A stretch of 64,000 nt of DNA from an uncultured Oscillospiraceae bacterium. GTDB lineage: Bacteria; Bacillota; Clostridia; Oscillospirales; Acutalibacteraceae. The DNA lies in assembly GCA_905193225.1 (NCBI GenBank), contig CAJJNV010000006.1, positions 18,481 through 82,480 of the forward strand, written 5' to 3'. This document shows, piece by piece, positions 45,021 through 54,231 of the stretch. The notes beneath the pieces are model-generated. The model did not search any database and was not told where the DNA came from. It saw only the letters and a program-made list of their open reading frames with translations. The translations under genes and the position numbers were made by a program. Position 1 is the stretch's first letter. The number at the start of each line of letters is the position of its first letter.

Positions 45021-46762
45021 TAGTTTGTCCCTCCTTGCTTTTCAATTGCGCCAAATTTGCAAAGCTGAGAACATACATCGCAGCCTACGCAAAGGGTCTC
45101 GTCGATGTGCGCCTTGCGGTTTTTAATGCTGATGGAGGGGCATCCTATGGCCATACAGGCCTTGCAGCCCTTGCACTTGTCTTCGTTTACCTTAAGGGGC
45201 GGGAAGTGCTTGACATATTTAAGCAGAGCACAGGGTCGGCGGCTGATTACCAGCGACGGCTCGTCCTTTTCAAGCTCCTCGGCAATGACCTTTTTGCTGT
45301 TTTCAAGGTCGTTGGGATCGATTACCCTGACGCTTTCTATTCCCACGGCCTTTGCAAGAGCTTCAAGGTTTACCGCAACGGTGGGATCGCCCTTAATGGT
45401 TTTGCCGGTGGTGGGATTTTGCTGGTGTCCGGTCATGCCCGTTATGCTGTTGTCGAGAATAATGACGGTGGAAATGCCCTTGTTGTATGCGATGTTTATA
45501 AGACCGGTAACGCCCGAATGGATAAAGGTGGAATCGCCGATGACCGCCACCGATTTTTTGGCGGTTTTGTCGTCGTTTGCTTTATTGAAGCCGTGGAGGG
45601 AGGAAACGCTTGCGCCCATGCAAACGCAGGTGTCGACCTGGGAAAGGGGAGCGAGCGCACCGAGGGTGTAGCATCCGATGTCTCCGCTGACATATACGTT
45701 AAGCTTTTTGAGAGCGTAGTAAAGACCTCTGTGGGGGCAGCCGGGACAAAGCACCGGCGGACGGACGGGAATGTCGGTCTTAAGAGAAATGCTCTCGGTC
45801 TTTTGGCCGAGTATCGCTTCCTTAACAATGCTTTGAGAATATTCTCCGCACAGTGAGAATATGTCCTTGCCGGTCACTTCAAGGCCGAGTATTTTACATC
45901 TTTCTTCGATAACCGGGTCAAGCTCCTCGACCACATAAAGCTTTTTGACCTTTTTGGCAAAGTCAAGAATGAGATTATCGGGCAGGGGATTGGTAAGCCC
46001 CAGTTTAAGGACACTGACCTTTTCACCCAGCGCCTCTTTAACATATTGATAGGATATTCCCGAGGTTATAACGCCGATGTCGGTGTCTGCCATTTCGACC
46101 CGGTTGAAGGGGCAGCTTTCGCCGTACTGCGCCAGTTCATTCATACGTTTTTCCACGAAAACGTGGCGGCCCTTTGCCATGGCCGGCATCATAACGTTTT
46201 TCTGTATGTTCTTTTTATATGGCTTTTGCTCGGGCACTACGCGGTCGCAAAGCTCTACAAGGCTTCTGGAATGAGCAACACGGGTGGTAAGTCTTAAAAT
46301 GACCGGAGTGTCGAATTTTTCCGAAAGCTCATATGCATATTTAACGAAATCGCGGCATTCCTCCGAATCTGAAGGCTCTACCACCGGCACCTTAGCGGCG
46401 ATGGCGTGGCGGCGGGTGTCCTGCTCGTTCTGAGAGCTGAACATACCGGGATCGTCGGCCACTCCCACCACAAGACCTCCGTTAACACCGATATAGGAAG
46501 CGGTATAGAGAGGATCTGCGGCAACATTGAGTCCCACGTGCTTCATTGCGCAAAAGGCGCGCTGACCGGCGAAGGAAGCGCCGATGGCCACCTCGCAGGC
46601 TACCTTTTCGTTGGGCGCCCATTCGGTGTATATTTCGTCATATTTTGCGGCTTGCTCGGTTATCTCGGTGCTGGGGGTTCCGGGATAGCTTGAAACCACC
46701 TTACATCCCGCTTCAAAAAGGCCGCGGGCCACCGCACCGTTTCCGATGAGCAGTTCTTTCAT
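45020..46762 (-). CDS. iorA: Indolepyruvate oxidoreductase subunit alpha
   Basis: The 580-residue catalytic subunit. The N-terminal pyrimidine-binding domain has GNGAVARGLFEAGCKVVSSY, the TPP-binding domain has GDIGCYTLG and VIGDSTFIHSGVTG, and two 4Fe-4S ferredoxin motifs close it: CKGCKACMAIGCP and CVGCDVCSQLCKF. Oxygen-sensitive, ferredoxin-linked enzymes of this type mark amino acid fermenters. The start follows AAAGGATTG. It is cotranscribed with iorB and both paaK genes. Confidence 0.96.
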   Translation of the reverse strand: MKELLIGNGAVARGLFEAGCKVVSSYPGTPSTEITEQAAKYDEIYTEWAPNEKVACEVAIGASFAGQRAFCAMKHVGLNVAADPLYTASYIGVNGGLVVGVADDPGMFSSQNEQDTRRHAIAAKVPVVEPSDSEECRDFVKYAYELSEKFDTPVILRLTTRVAHSRSLVELCDRVVPEQKPYKKNIQKNVMMPAMAKGRHVFVEKRMNELAQYGESCPFNRVEMADTDIGVITSGISYQYVKEALGEKVSVLKLGLTNPLPDNLILDFAKKVKKLYVVEELDPVIEERCKILGLEVTGKDIFSLCGEYSQSIVKEAILGQKTESISLKTDIPVRPPVLCPGCPHRGLYYALKKLNVYVSGDIGCYTLGALAPLSQVDTCVCMGASVSSLHGFNKANDDKTAKKSVAVIGDSTFIHSGVTGLINIAYNKGISTVIILDNSITGMTGHQQNPTTGKTIKGDPTVAVNLEALAKAVGIESVRVIDPNDLENSKKVIAEELEKDEPSLVISRRPCALLKYVKHFPPLKVNEDKCKGCKACMAIGCPSISIKNRKAHIDETLCVGCDVCSQLCKFGAIEKQGGTN

Positions 46763-46810
46763 AATATCAATCCTTTTAAAGAGAATTTTTCGACTTTTTG
46801 TCCTTCTATT

Positions 46811-48121
46811 TTACTCTTTTTTTCCCCGCAAGTCAACCACGCGGACGGCTTTTCCCTGAAATCTTTCGATGGTTTTGGGCTGAACGAGGGATACCTTTGC
46901 CTCAAGCCCCAGTACCGATTTAAGATTGTCTTTAATCTTGTTGTGCAGTTTTTCAAGACCCGAGAAGCTTTCAAGAATTTTTCCGTCGACAAGCTCGACC
47001 CTGACCTCTAAGGTGTCGGCAAAGCCCTCACGCCGCACGACCAGCTGATAGTGGGGGCTGACCTCCTCCATTCCCACGAGTACGCTTTCGACCTGAGAGG
47101 GAAATACGTTGACTCCGCGGATCTTTAACATATCGTCGCTTCTGCCCTTTACCTTGGCCATTCTGGCGGTTGTACGGCCGCATTTGCAGGGCTCATATGT
47201 AATTTCGGAGATGTCCTTTGTGCGGTAGCGGAGCAGTGGAATACCTTCCTTGATAAGGGTGGTAACGACGATCTCGCCGGTTTTCCCCTCGCCGATGGGT
47301 TCTAAGGTGTCGCGGTCGATAACCTCGAAAAGGAACATATCCTCATTTATGTGCTGACCGACCCTTTCCCGACATTCTCCCGAAAGGCCCGGGCCCATAA
47401 GCTCCGACATACCGTAGTTGTCGGTAACGAACATACCCCAGTTTTTCTCGATCTGATCGCGCATTTCGGGTGTGCAGCCCTCGCTGCCCAAAAGGCCGAG
47501 AGAAAGGTGATAGTCGCTCATGGGAAACTCAAGCTCCTTGGCCGATTCCGAAAGATAAAGGGCGTAGGAAGGGGTTGCCACAAGGGCGGTGGTGCCGAAA
47601 TCCCGCATAAACATAAGCTGCTTTTGGGTGTTTCCCGAGGATGTGGGAACAACCGACGCACCTATCTTTTCAAGGCCGTAATGAAGGCCCAAAGCTCCCG
47701 TAAACATACCGTATCCGAAGCATATCTGAACAATGTCGTCGGAGGTGGCTCCTGCGGCGGTGACTATTCTGGCAATGGCCTCCGCCCAGTTTGCAAGGTC
47801 GTTTTTTGTGTATCCCACAACGGTGGGCTTGCCGGTTGTGCCGGAGGAAGCGTGTATTCTCACAATGTCCTTCTGGGGCACGGCAAAAAGGCCAAAGGGG
47901 TAGTTGTCCCGCAGATCGGTTTTGGTGGTGTAGGGAATATACTGAATGTCTTTGAGGCATTTTATTTTGTCGCCGGTTATTCCGAGAGGTGTTAAACGGT
48001 CGTGATAGAATTTAACGTTATTGATGCAATAATCAACCGTCCATTTAAGCCGTTCAAGCTGAAGGGCTTCGATGTCGGCGCGCTTCATTGTTTCCGCTTG
48101 TTTGTTCCATATGTTTGACAT
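46811..48121 (-). CDS. paaK: Phenylacetate-CoA ligase family protein (first copy)
   Basis: It is 436 residues, the same fold as the copy at 43123 but clearly diverged: HASSGTTGKPTVVGYT, GMSELMGPGLSGECRE, and LKIRGVNVFPSQVESVL. It is first after the transporter in the operon. Two ligases may divide aromatic substrates, or serve activation and energy-conserving directions separately. GGAGG precedes the ATG. Confidence 0.93.
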   Translation of the reverse strand: MSNIWNKQAETMKRADIEALQLERLKWTVDYCINNVKFYHDRLTPLGITGDKIKCLKDIQYIPYTTKTDLRDNYPFGLFAVPQKDIVRIHASSGTTGKPTVVGYTKNDLANWAEAIARIVTAAGATSDDIVQICFGYGMFTGALGLHYGLEKIGASVVPTSSGNTQKQLMFMRDFGTTALVATPSYALYLSESAKELEFPMSDYHLSLGLLGSEGCTPEMRDQIEKNWGMFVTDNYGMSELMGPGLSGECRERVGQHINEDMFLFEVIDRDTLEPIGEGKTGEIVVTTLIKEGIPLLRYRTKDISEITYEPCKCGRTTARMAKVKGRSDDMLKIRGVNVFPSQVESVLVGMEEVSPHYQLVVRREGFADTLEVRVELVDGKILESFSGLEKLHNKIKDNLKSVLGLEAKVSLVQPKTIERFQGKAVRVVDLRGKKE

Positions 48122-48201
48122 TGTTTTTTCCTCCGTTTAGGCCGTTTTGGCTTTTACTTAAGATTTATATGTTATGTGTTATTTTCTTTGTGTTTTTATT
48201 T

Positions 48202-49752
48202 TTACGCCTTAACCTCATTATCGTGGGAGCGGTCGACGCATCCGTTATAGAAATAATCGGTGTCGCATTTTTCAAGATTTTGCGGGGTCAAAAGGCTTAC
48301 GGCAAAGCATACGACAAGCGATACCGCCATTGCGATGCAGGCGAAAAGAGGTCCTTTTGAAGCAAGATCGGAAAAGGTTTTTAATGTTCCCCCGGCGTTC
48401 TGGGGACTGCCCGCCGCAAGAAGCACGCACTTTGAAAATGCAGGCACAACAGCAATGGCAAAGCCCGACGCTACCGATGCAAAAGCACCTATGCGGTTGA
48501 TCTTTTTGCAGTAGAGGGGGAGCAGGTATGCCGCCATAAACGAGCCGGAAATTATACCCCAGGAATAGCTCATCATATCGAGAATGGGAGTGTCGGTGTT
48601 TGCCACCACAAAAGAACAGACCACGAAAAGGAAGCAAACCGCCTTTATGAGAATTTTAAGTTTTTTATCGGATATGCTTTTGTCGAACTTTTCCTTGATT
48701 ATGTCGAGAGAAAATATAGATCCCGCTGTCAGCGAAATGGAGGCAAGGGTCGAAACCGAGGCCGATATGAGCAGCACAAGTATTACCCCCAAAAGCACCG
48801 ACGGCAGGCTTGCCGATTTGAGCATATTGGGAACGATGTAATCCTGACCGCCCTCGGGCATCTTATCGAAAAACATATGTCCGAGACTGCCGATGAAATA
48901 TCCGCCCCCGGAAACGAGCAGGGCGAAAAATGTTGAAATGATAATTCCTTTTTTTGCCTGATCGTCGTTTTTAATGCCGAAATACTTCTGCACCATCTGC
49001 GGCAGTCCCCAGGTTCCGAAGCTGGTCATAAGCACGGTGGCCATAAGGGAAATCCACTGGGAGGATGAAAGGGAGGGAAGGCCGCCGTTTTCGGCAAACT
49101 CGGCAATACCCCTTGCACCGCCCACCGCGTCGCAGCGGATGACAAAAAATATCATAAGGGCCACGCCGAACATCATAATGATGCCCTGAACAAAATCGGC
49201 CCTGACCTGAGCCATATATCCGCCGAAAACCAGCAGCAGCGCCGCAACGGCCGCTATTATTATCATACAGGTCATTTCGGGAATGTCAAGCACAACATTG
49301 CAGACGCTTGCAAGTCCCTTATAAACCGAGGCTGAATAGGGAATGAGAAAGATAAACATAATGACCGATGAAAAGGTCCTAAGCCCCTTTGAGCCGTATC
49401 TCAGCTCGAAAAACTGGGGCATTGATTTGATTTTAAGACGGTAGGAAACGTCTCTGGTTCTGCGGGCCAGCAGCTTCCAGGCGAGATATGAGCCGAAAAC
49501 GGCGTTTCCCAGTCCCGCAAGCACACCGTAAAGGCTGAAATTCCAGCCTGTCGCCCCGGCATATCCCACAAACATAACGGCCGAAAAATAGGCCGTGCCA
49601 TAGCTCAGCGCAGAAAGCCATGCTCCTGCGTTTCGTCCGCCGACCGTTAAATCGGAGGCTCTTGTGATCTTTTTGGCCGAAACTGCCGAAACGACCGCCA
49701 TAAGCACAATGTACGCCGCAACGGTGATTGCAATAACTGCTTTTTGATTCAT
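48202..49752 (-). CDS. Sodium:solute symporter (SSS family)
   Basis: The 516-residue membrane protein has about 13 helices, with SDLTVGGRNAGAWLSALSYG near the start and GWNFSLYGVLAGLGNAVFG typical of the SSS family; the substrate is not evident. As the leading gene of the paaK-ior operon, 80 bases upstream of the first paaK, it may import aromatic amino acids or aryl acids with sodium. AGGTGAG precedes the ATG. Confidence 0.9.
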   Translation of the reverse strand: MNQKAVIAITVAAYIVLMAVVSAVSAKKITRASDLTVGGRNAGAWLSALSYGTAYFSAVMFVGYAGATGWNFSLYGVLAGLGNAVFGSYLAWKLLARRTRDVSYRLKIKSMPQFFELRYGSKGLRTFSSVIMFIFLIPYSASVYKGLASVCNVVLDIPEMTCMIIIAAVAALLLVFGGYMAQVRADFVQGIIMMFGVALMIFFVIRCDAVGGARGIAEFAENGGLPSLSSSQWISLMATVLMTSFGTWGLPQMVQKYFGIKNDDQAKKGIIISTFFALLVSGGGYFIGSLGHMFFDKMPEGGQDYIVPNMLKSASLPSVLLGVILVLLISASVSTLASISLTAGSIFSLDIIKEKFDKSISDKKLKILIKAVCFLFVVCSFVVANTDTPILDMMSYSWGIISGSFMAAYLLPLYCKKINRIGAFASVASGFAIAVVPAFSKCVLLAAGSPQNAGGTLKTFSDLASKGPLFACIAMAVSLVVCFAVSLLTPQNLEKCDTDYFYNGCVDRSHDNEVKA

Positions 49753-49775
49753 AGTCTCACCTGAAAAAAAATAAA

Positions 49776-49825
49776 GTTTACTTTAACGAGTTAAAGCTTT
49801 AAAACGCTCAATCGCTAAAGTAAAC
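49776..49825 (-). promoter_or_regulatory. operator-like palindrome at the aromatic operon promoter
   Basis: GTTTACTTTAACG (49776-49788) and CGCTAAAGTAAAC (49813-49825) are 12/13 inverted matches; between them is the smaller palindrome TTAAAGCTTTAA. The outer arm starts right after the -10 box, so the transcription start falls within the dyad. It suits a dimeric repressor, or an RNA hairpin at the 5' end. Confidence 0.75.
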
Positions 49826-49827
49826 CT

Positions 49828-49856
49828 ATAATACAACATACAAATGTAAAAATCAA
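49828..49856 (-). promoter_or_regulatory. promoter of the SSS-paaK-ior operon
   Basis: Minus strand TTGATT (49856-49851), 17 bases, TATTAT (49833-49828), about 75 bases upstream of the symporter start. Confidence 0.78.
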
Positions 49857-50006
49857 GCCTTTTTATAAATTATCGGGAAGAAACGCGGAGCAACGCAATT
49901 TCAGCCGCCCATCGGCCGGCGCAAAAGGAAAAAACGATACACTTCTTGACACATTGCTGCGGTATCAATCTGTTGGCGATAAGGCTTCTGCAGAGAGATT
50001 TTTTCT

Positions 50007-50096
50007 GTCAACGCACAATGCTGAAAGTTTAAGCTTAGCCGCGGGACTTTTGTCAATGCACAATGCTGAAAGTTTAAGCTTGGCCGCGGTACTTTC
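50007..50096 (+). repeat. 45-bp tandem repeat, two full units
   Basis: Units begin at 50007 and 50052 with GTCAAYGCACAATGCTGAAA and share AGTTTAAGCTTRGCCGCGG; a third start (GTCAATGAACA) lies at 50097. The period is 45 bases. The unit opens with the GTCAATGCAC motif found in several other gaps. The 447-base gap 49753-50199 holds this and the operon promoter. Confidence 0.85.
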
Positions 50097-50199
50097 GTCA
50101 ATGAACAAGACACCCTGCGGTGCAATGTTATTATACATTCTGCCGAATCGTATTGCAGAATTATAATCCTGTTTGCGGTACTGTCTTATTGCTTTGCTT

Positions 50200-51441
50200 T
50201 CACTGCTCTGCAATGTGCTGCTTAAATTCATCGGCAAGGCTTGTGTCCACCGTGCAATCCACAAGCAGTCCGTTTTCGACATACTGCTCGTCGTGCACCG
50301 TGCCTTCCTTTCTAACCCTTGCGGCAAGCTGTCCCTTGTCAAAGGGGAAAAGAAACTTTATTCTTACCCTTGTTTTGGGAAGAGCGTTTTCCACCGCGAG
50401 CAGCATCTTTTCAATCCCCTCGCCGGTTTTTGCCGAAATGGCCACCTCGCCCTTTCTGAGCAAATATTGACCCTCGCACATATCGACCTTATTAAACACA
50501 GGAATGATCGGCCGTCCCTGACAGCCAAGCTGCTCGAGAAGCTTCTTTGTAACCTCCAGATGCTCGTTTGCCTCACGGCTTGAGGCATCGCAGATGTTGA
50601 GAATGACATCGGCCTGAGCCGCTTCCTCAAGGGTGGATTTAAATGCCTCCACAAGGCCGTGGGGCAGCTTTCTGATCAGTCCCACGGTGTCGATGAAAAT
50701 AACCGTCTGTCCGCCCGGCAGCTTCAGCCCTCTTGCGGTGGGATCGAGGGTGGCAAAAAGCATATCCTTGGCAAGCACCCCGGCATCGGTCAGGTAATTT
50801 AGCAATGTGGATTTTCCGGCGTTTGTGTATCCCACGATGGCCACCGTCGGAAGGCGGTTTTTCTTTCTCCTTTTTCGCTGATTTTCCCGTCGCGCCTCGA
50901 TTTGGGAAAGCTGTTCTTTAAGGGCGGTTATGCGGCGGCGGATGTGCCTTTTGTCGCTTTCAAGCTTACTTTCACCGGCTCCTCGCTTCATTCCGATACC
51001 GCCCTGGCGGGAAAGATTTTTACCCTGTCCCGAAAGGCGGGGCAACATATATTGATACCTTGCAAGCTCGACCTGTATTCTTCCTTCGCCGGAATTGGCC
51101 CGCTGCCCGAAAATGTCGAGTATGAGAAGGGTACGGTCGATGGTGCGTATGTCGGTTATCTTTTCAATGTTGCGTTGCTGGGAAGGGGAAAGCTCGCTGT
51201 CGAAAATAAGCAGATCGGCCTCGGCGTAATTGGCAAAATTTCTTATTTCCTCAAGCTTTCCGGTGCCGACAAAGGTGGCCGAATCGGGACAGTCCATTTT
51301 CTGAACCACCCTTCCGACGGTATCGGCTCCTGCGGTTTTTGCAAGTTCGCTTAATTCGTCGAGCAGCGCGTCGCAGTCCTCGACTCCGGTATCCACCGTT
51401 ATGAGAACGGCCTTTTCACGATTTTGTTCAAGATCTATCAT
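50200..51441 (-). CDS. hflX: GTPase HflX
   Basis: Ribosome-splitting GTPase active under stress. It has 413 residues: the N-terminal HflX domain (GTGKLEEIRNFA, DSELSPSQQRNIE), RRRITALKEQLSQIEARRE coiled coil, then G1 GYTNAGKSTLLN, G3 DTVGLIRKLPHGLVEAF and G4 NKVD. The ATG at 51441 (MIDLEQNREK) follows GGAG; a longer reading from 51498 overlaps the promoter. Intact and monocistronic. Confidence 0.95.
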   Translation of the reverse strand: MIDLEQNREKAVLITVDTGVEDCDALLDELSELAKTAGADTVGRVVQKMDCPDSATFVGTGKLEEIRNFANYAEADLLIFDSELSPSQQRNIEKITDIRTIDRTLLILDIFGQRANSGEGRIQVELARYQYMLPRLSGQGKNLSRQGGIGMKRGAGESKLESDKRHIRRRITALKEQLSQIEARRENQRKRRKKNRLPTVAIVGYTNAGKSTLLNYLTDAGVLAKDMLFATLDPTARGLKLPGGQTVIFIDTVGLIRKLPHGLVEAFKSTLEEAAQADVILNICDASSREANEHLEVTKKLLEQLGCQGRPIIPVFNKVDMCEGQYLLRKGEVAISAKTGEGIEKMLLAVENALPKTRVRIKFLFPFDKGQLAARVRKEGTVHDEQYVENGLLVDCTVDTSLADEFKQHIAEQ

Positions 51442-51469
51442 AAATATTTTTTCTCCGTCATATCCATAA

Positions 51470-51498
51470 AATATAATATAATCCAAGCAATCGGTCAA
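51470..51498 (-). promoter_or_regulatory. hflX promoter
   Basis: Minus strand TTGACC (51498-51493), 17 bases, TATATT (51475-51470). Confidence 0.7.
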
Positions 51499-51681
51499 TG
51501 ATCAACGAATCAATAAATCAAATCAACGAATCAATAAACATATCATTCAATCAATCGTTAAAAGGGCAGCGGAATACTGCACGGAAGGCGGAATATCGGC
51601 CGCATTACAATTGCCAAATGTTTTACAGTGACATAATAGCACACATTTCGTCAATTAACAATATTTTTTTACCTTGGGGAT

Positions 51682-51710
51682 TGAAAAGCAGCATTTGATG
51701 TGATACAATA
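51682..51710 (+). promoter_or_regulatory. promoter for tRNA-Gly
   Basis: TTGAAA (51682-51687), 17 bases, TACAAT (51705-51710), about 80 bases before the tRNA 5' end. Before it, 51499-51560 is a run of AATCAA-rich direct repeats (ATCAACGAATCAATAAA twice). Confidence 0.7.
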
Positions 51711-51793
51711 CCATTGTTACGAAGGCACTATTTAGTGTCGGCGCAGCGGCGCAGGGCGTTTTATACGTTTAATTTTGCGTGTGCGATTTATAT

Positions 51794-51867
51794 GCGGGCA
51801 TAGTTCATCGGTAGAATATCAGCTTCCCAAGCTGAGGAGGCGGGTTCGATTCCCGTTGCCCGCTCCA
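51794..51867 (+). tRNA. tRNA-Gly (anticodon CCC)
   Basis: Acceptor stem GCGGGCA/TGCCCGC, anticodon stem TCAGC/GCTGA with loop TTCCCAA placing CCC at positions 34-36, T arm GGGTTCGATTCCC, and a genomically encoded CCA end. It reads the GGG glycine codon. It is a single gene with its own promoter and terminator. Confidence 0.96.
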
Positions 51868-51871
51868 AAAT

Positions 51872-51898
51872 AAAAGCCGCTTAAACAGCGGCTTTTTC
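51872..51898 (+). terminator. intrinsic terminator after tRNA-Gly
   Basis: AAAAGCCGCT pairs with AGCGGCTTTTT across TAAAC, ending in TTTTT. Confidence 0.93.
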
Positions 51899-52239
51899 TT
51901 TGTTTATGCGGATTTCAGCAGTTTTTAAAAGTAAAATTATTATTCTAAAACAATATAATCATTGCACACACAACATAAAAAGCTCACACGAAAGTTCACA
52001 CGAAAAAACCGGCTGACATAGCGGCAGATGCATCTCGTCCTGATTATTTTCGCATAGTCAAGCATTTCGCTCATATACTTTCTGACGGCGTCGCCGATTC
52101 TGCCCGACTGCGCCTTTTTTCGAAAGCATTGTAAAGCCTTCGACAGAGGTTTTATACCGCTCTAAAATGAAATTACAGCTGCCGTCCACAAGGGAGGAAA
52201 GGAGTAAGTTGCATTTTTTAAGACTTTTTTACCGATTTT
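51899..52239. other. 341-base gap with possible decayed coding sequence
   Basis: AT-rich near the tRNA. On the minus strand between about 52000 and 52160 a stop-free stretch reads like protein (SGRIGDAVRKYMSEMLDYAK) but has no start with a ribosome site and no recognised family. No promoter or stable terminator was found for the gene to its right. Confidence 0.4.
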
Positions 52240-54036
52240 TTATTGCTGCTCATTTATAATGGGATAAAAGTTTTCGATGGCCTCACGAAGGCGGGGGTGG
52301 CGTATGCAAAAATGTATCGACGGAGATTTTGCCTTTGAAACAATCGCCCATTCGCCGAGCTTTATGCGTATCTGAAGATTTTTGAAGATCTGCCGGTCGG
52401 AAAAATCGGCACTGTAATTTTGAATGCTGTCTGCAAGCTTGACCGTATAGGCAATGTGTTCGGCATATTCATCCTTTGTATAGGGAATGTTTCCTTCAAA
52501 AAACATTTCCGATAAATCGAGGAAGGGAAGCCCCTTGCTGTCGCCACCTTGAGATTCTGTGCCATTATCGCCTGAATCGGTTTGACCGTCTTTGCCGAAA
52601 ACCGATTCAAAAGCCGATGCCGGCGGGATCTCATCGGTTATGCTGCCTTTTTCAAGACATTTTTCAAAAATCTCCCGCTGACCCTTTGCAAATGCCAAAA
52701 TTTCGTCGGCTTTTTTTCCGCTTATTCGGTGACTGCCGAGCATTGATTTGAGAAACTCCGGCGGTGCGGTGTATATGGGCGGTGCCGAAAGCAGATTTTT
52801 AAACCGCCCGCCTTTTTTGGCCTCATTTTCGGCAAAGGACAGATAATCTCCCTTTTTGTCTGCGGTGTATATCTCCATTAACGGCAGGGCGTTTTCTATC
52901 ATCTCGTCGGCCCGTTTTTGATAGTATGCAAGCTCATCCTTTGATTTGGTCAGATAATACCGTCCGTCGGCGTGGAATCCCTTCATGGCCTCGCCGCTTA
53001 AGGCCGCCGCTCCCGACACCTTCAAAAGGTGGTGAAAAACATTGCCCTGTACGTTTTCAAAATAATATGGGCATATCTGACCGGTCATATACATGGGAAT
53101 CCAGCTTTCAAGTCCCAGCATCATGTCCTCAAAGGAGCGGTCCAGGTTGTGTATTTGCTTTAAAACAAGGCCTTTTTTAAGCATGAGCGCCATTCCGAAC
53201 ATCCATTTTTTCGGAAAATCCGCGTCCTTTGCCATTTCGGCCATGGGCATATCGCTGTACATTATAACGGGAGAAGACGACTTTGAAAGCACGGTGGCCT
53301 TTAAAAAGTCAAGCTCGCTGTCCATCATGGCTTTAAGACCGGTATATTTTTTTGATGTGGGAAGCTGAAAGGGCAGCGACGGAACCTTAAGACTGTCGAA
53401 TTTTATGGCCTTGATATATTCGTTTAGGTCAAATTCATCAAGCTTTTCCAAAAATCCGCCTAACCTGTCCTCCTCTCTTTTGCCGTACAAAAGCCAGTTT
53501 CGGCAAATTTTCACGACGCTTTCTTTTGTGCAAAGCATATCCTCCTCACATCCGAAAAGACCGGCCGCCTTTTCCTTTTTTTCTCTGTCGTCCCGTATGA
53601 GCTCAAAAATAAACTCGGCCGTCCCGTCGGCAAATTTTATTGGATCGGCAGGCTGACGGGAGCCGCTTTTGAAGCGGGAAAGAGAGGAGGCGTCGTAATT
53701 GACAAAGGGGCACATTTCGCTGACATTAAAGTCAAGAGCAAACACAAGGACGTCAAATTTTTTTAAAAACTCGGCCCGGTCGACCGTAAGCACATCCGAG
53801 CAGCTTAAAAAGGAGTTTTTGATGTTTTCAAGTGTGACCGACCGATCTACGCCTTTAAACATTTCAAAAATAGCGCGGCAGAGGCTTTCCATTCCCTCTC
53901 CCGACCCTTCGGGAACGCGCTCGCCGGAGCGGTAACGGCTTAAAGTGGAGGAGGAAAGACCCGATCTCTCGCCAAGCTCCTTGGCCGTGCAATCCAGCTT
54001 TTCTATGTAAAAATTAAGTTGCTCGCAAAACTTCAT
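52240..54036 (-). CDS. Large double helix-turn-helix protein of unknown function
   Basis: The 598-residue protein starts with an XRE-like HTH (TAKELGERSGLSSSTLSRYR, about residues 17-36). A second, degenerate HTH-like block follows (VSEMCPFVNYDASSLSRFKSG, about 100-120). The long C-terminal part has no named domain I recognise: KWMFGMALMLKKGLVLKQIH, WIPMYMTGQICPYYF, GRYYLTKSKDELAYYQKRA. A Gly/Asp/Ser-rich linker lies near residue 500. The middle block may bind a ligand or a protein. The start at 54036 follows GGTGA. It is divergent from the second LRR-dockerin gene and could regulate it. Confidence 0.75.
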   Translation of the reverse strand: MKFCEQLNFYIEKLDCTAKELGERSGLSSSTLSRYRSGERVPEGSGEGMESLCRAIFEMFKGVDRSVTLENIKNSFLSCSDVLTVDRAEFLKKFDVLVFALDFNVSEMCPFVNYDASSLSRFKSGSRQPADPIKFADGTAEFIFELIRDDREKKEKAAGLFGCEEDMLCTKESVVKICRNWLLYGKREEDRLGGFLEKLDEFDLNEYIKAIKFDSLKVPSLPFQLPTSKKYTGLKAMMDSELDFLKATVLSKSSSPVIMYSDMPMAEMAKDADFPKKWMFGMALMLKKGLVLKQIHNLDRSFEDMMLGLESWIPMYMTGQICPYYFENVQGNVFHHLLKVSGAAALSGEAMKGFHADGRYYLTKSKDELAYYQKRADEMIENALPLMEIYTADKKGDYLSFAENEAKKGGRFKNLLSAPPIYTAPPEFLKSMLGSHRISGKKADEILAFAKGQREIFEKCLEKGSITDEIPPASAFESVFGKDGQTDSGDNGTESQGGDSKGLPFLDLSEMFFEGNIPYTKDEYAEHIAYTVKLADSIQNYSADFSDRQIFKNLQIRIKLGEWAIVSKAKSPSIHFCIRHPRLREAIENFYPIINEQQ

Positions 54037-54203
54037 TTTGATCACCCGAAAAAACATATTTGGGCGGACAAAGCTTTGTCCGAAATAATTATACTACATT
54101 GTAAGGAAAAAGAAAAGACCGTCTTTTCCCGATTTGGCCTCTTGACAATTCGGAAAAAGTATAACCTGCTTACCGCAGCCGTTGTATAATATAAAAAAGG
54201 ACA

Positions 54204-54231
54204 TTGAAATCCTGTAAGCGTATGTTATAAT
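54204..54231 (+). promoter_or_regulatory. promoter for the second LRR-dockerin gene
   Basis: TTGAAA (54204-54209), 16 bases, TATAAT (54226-54231). The 140-base leader is rich in AATCAAC repeats (54290-54335) like those at 51501-51545. The 340-base gap 54037-54376 holds nothing else clear. Confidence 0.75.

Noticed and set aside
50007..50110. CRISPR array
   Set aside because: Only two adjacent 45-bp copies with no spacers between them and no cas genes in the window.
51899..52239. Small gene or transposase fragment after the tRNA
   Set aside because: A stop-free stretch exists but has no start with a ribosome site and no family resemblance strong enough to name.
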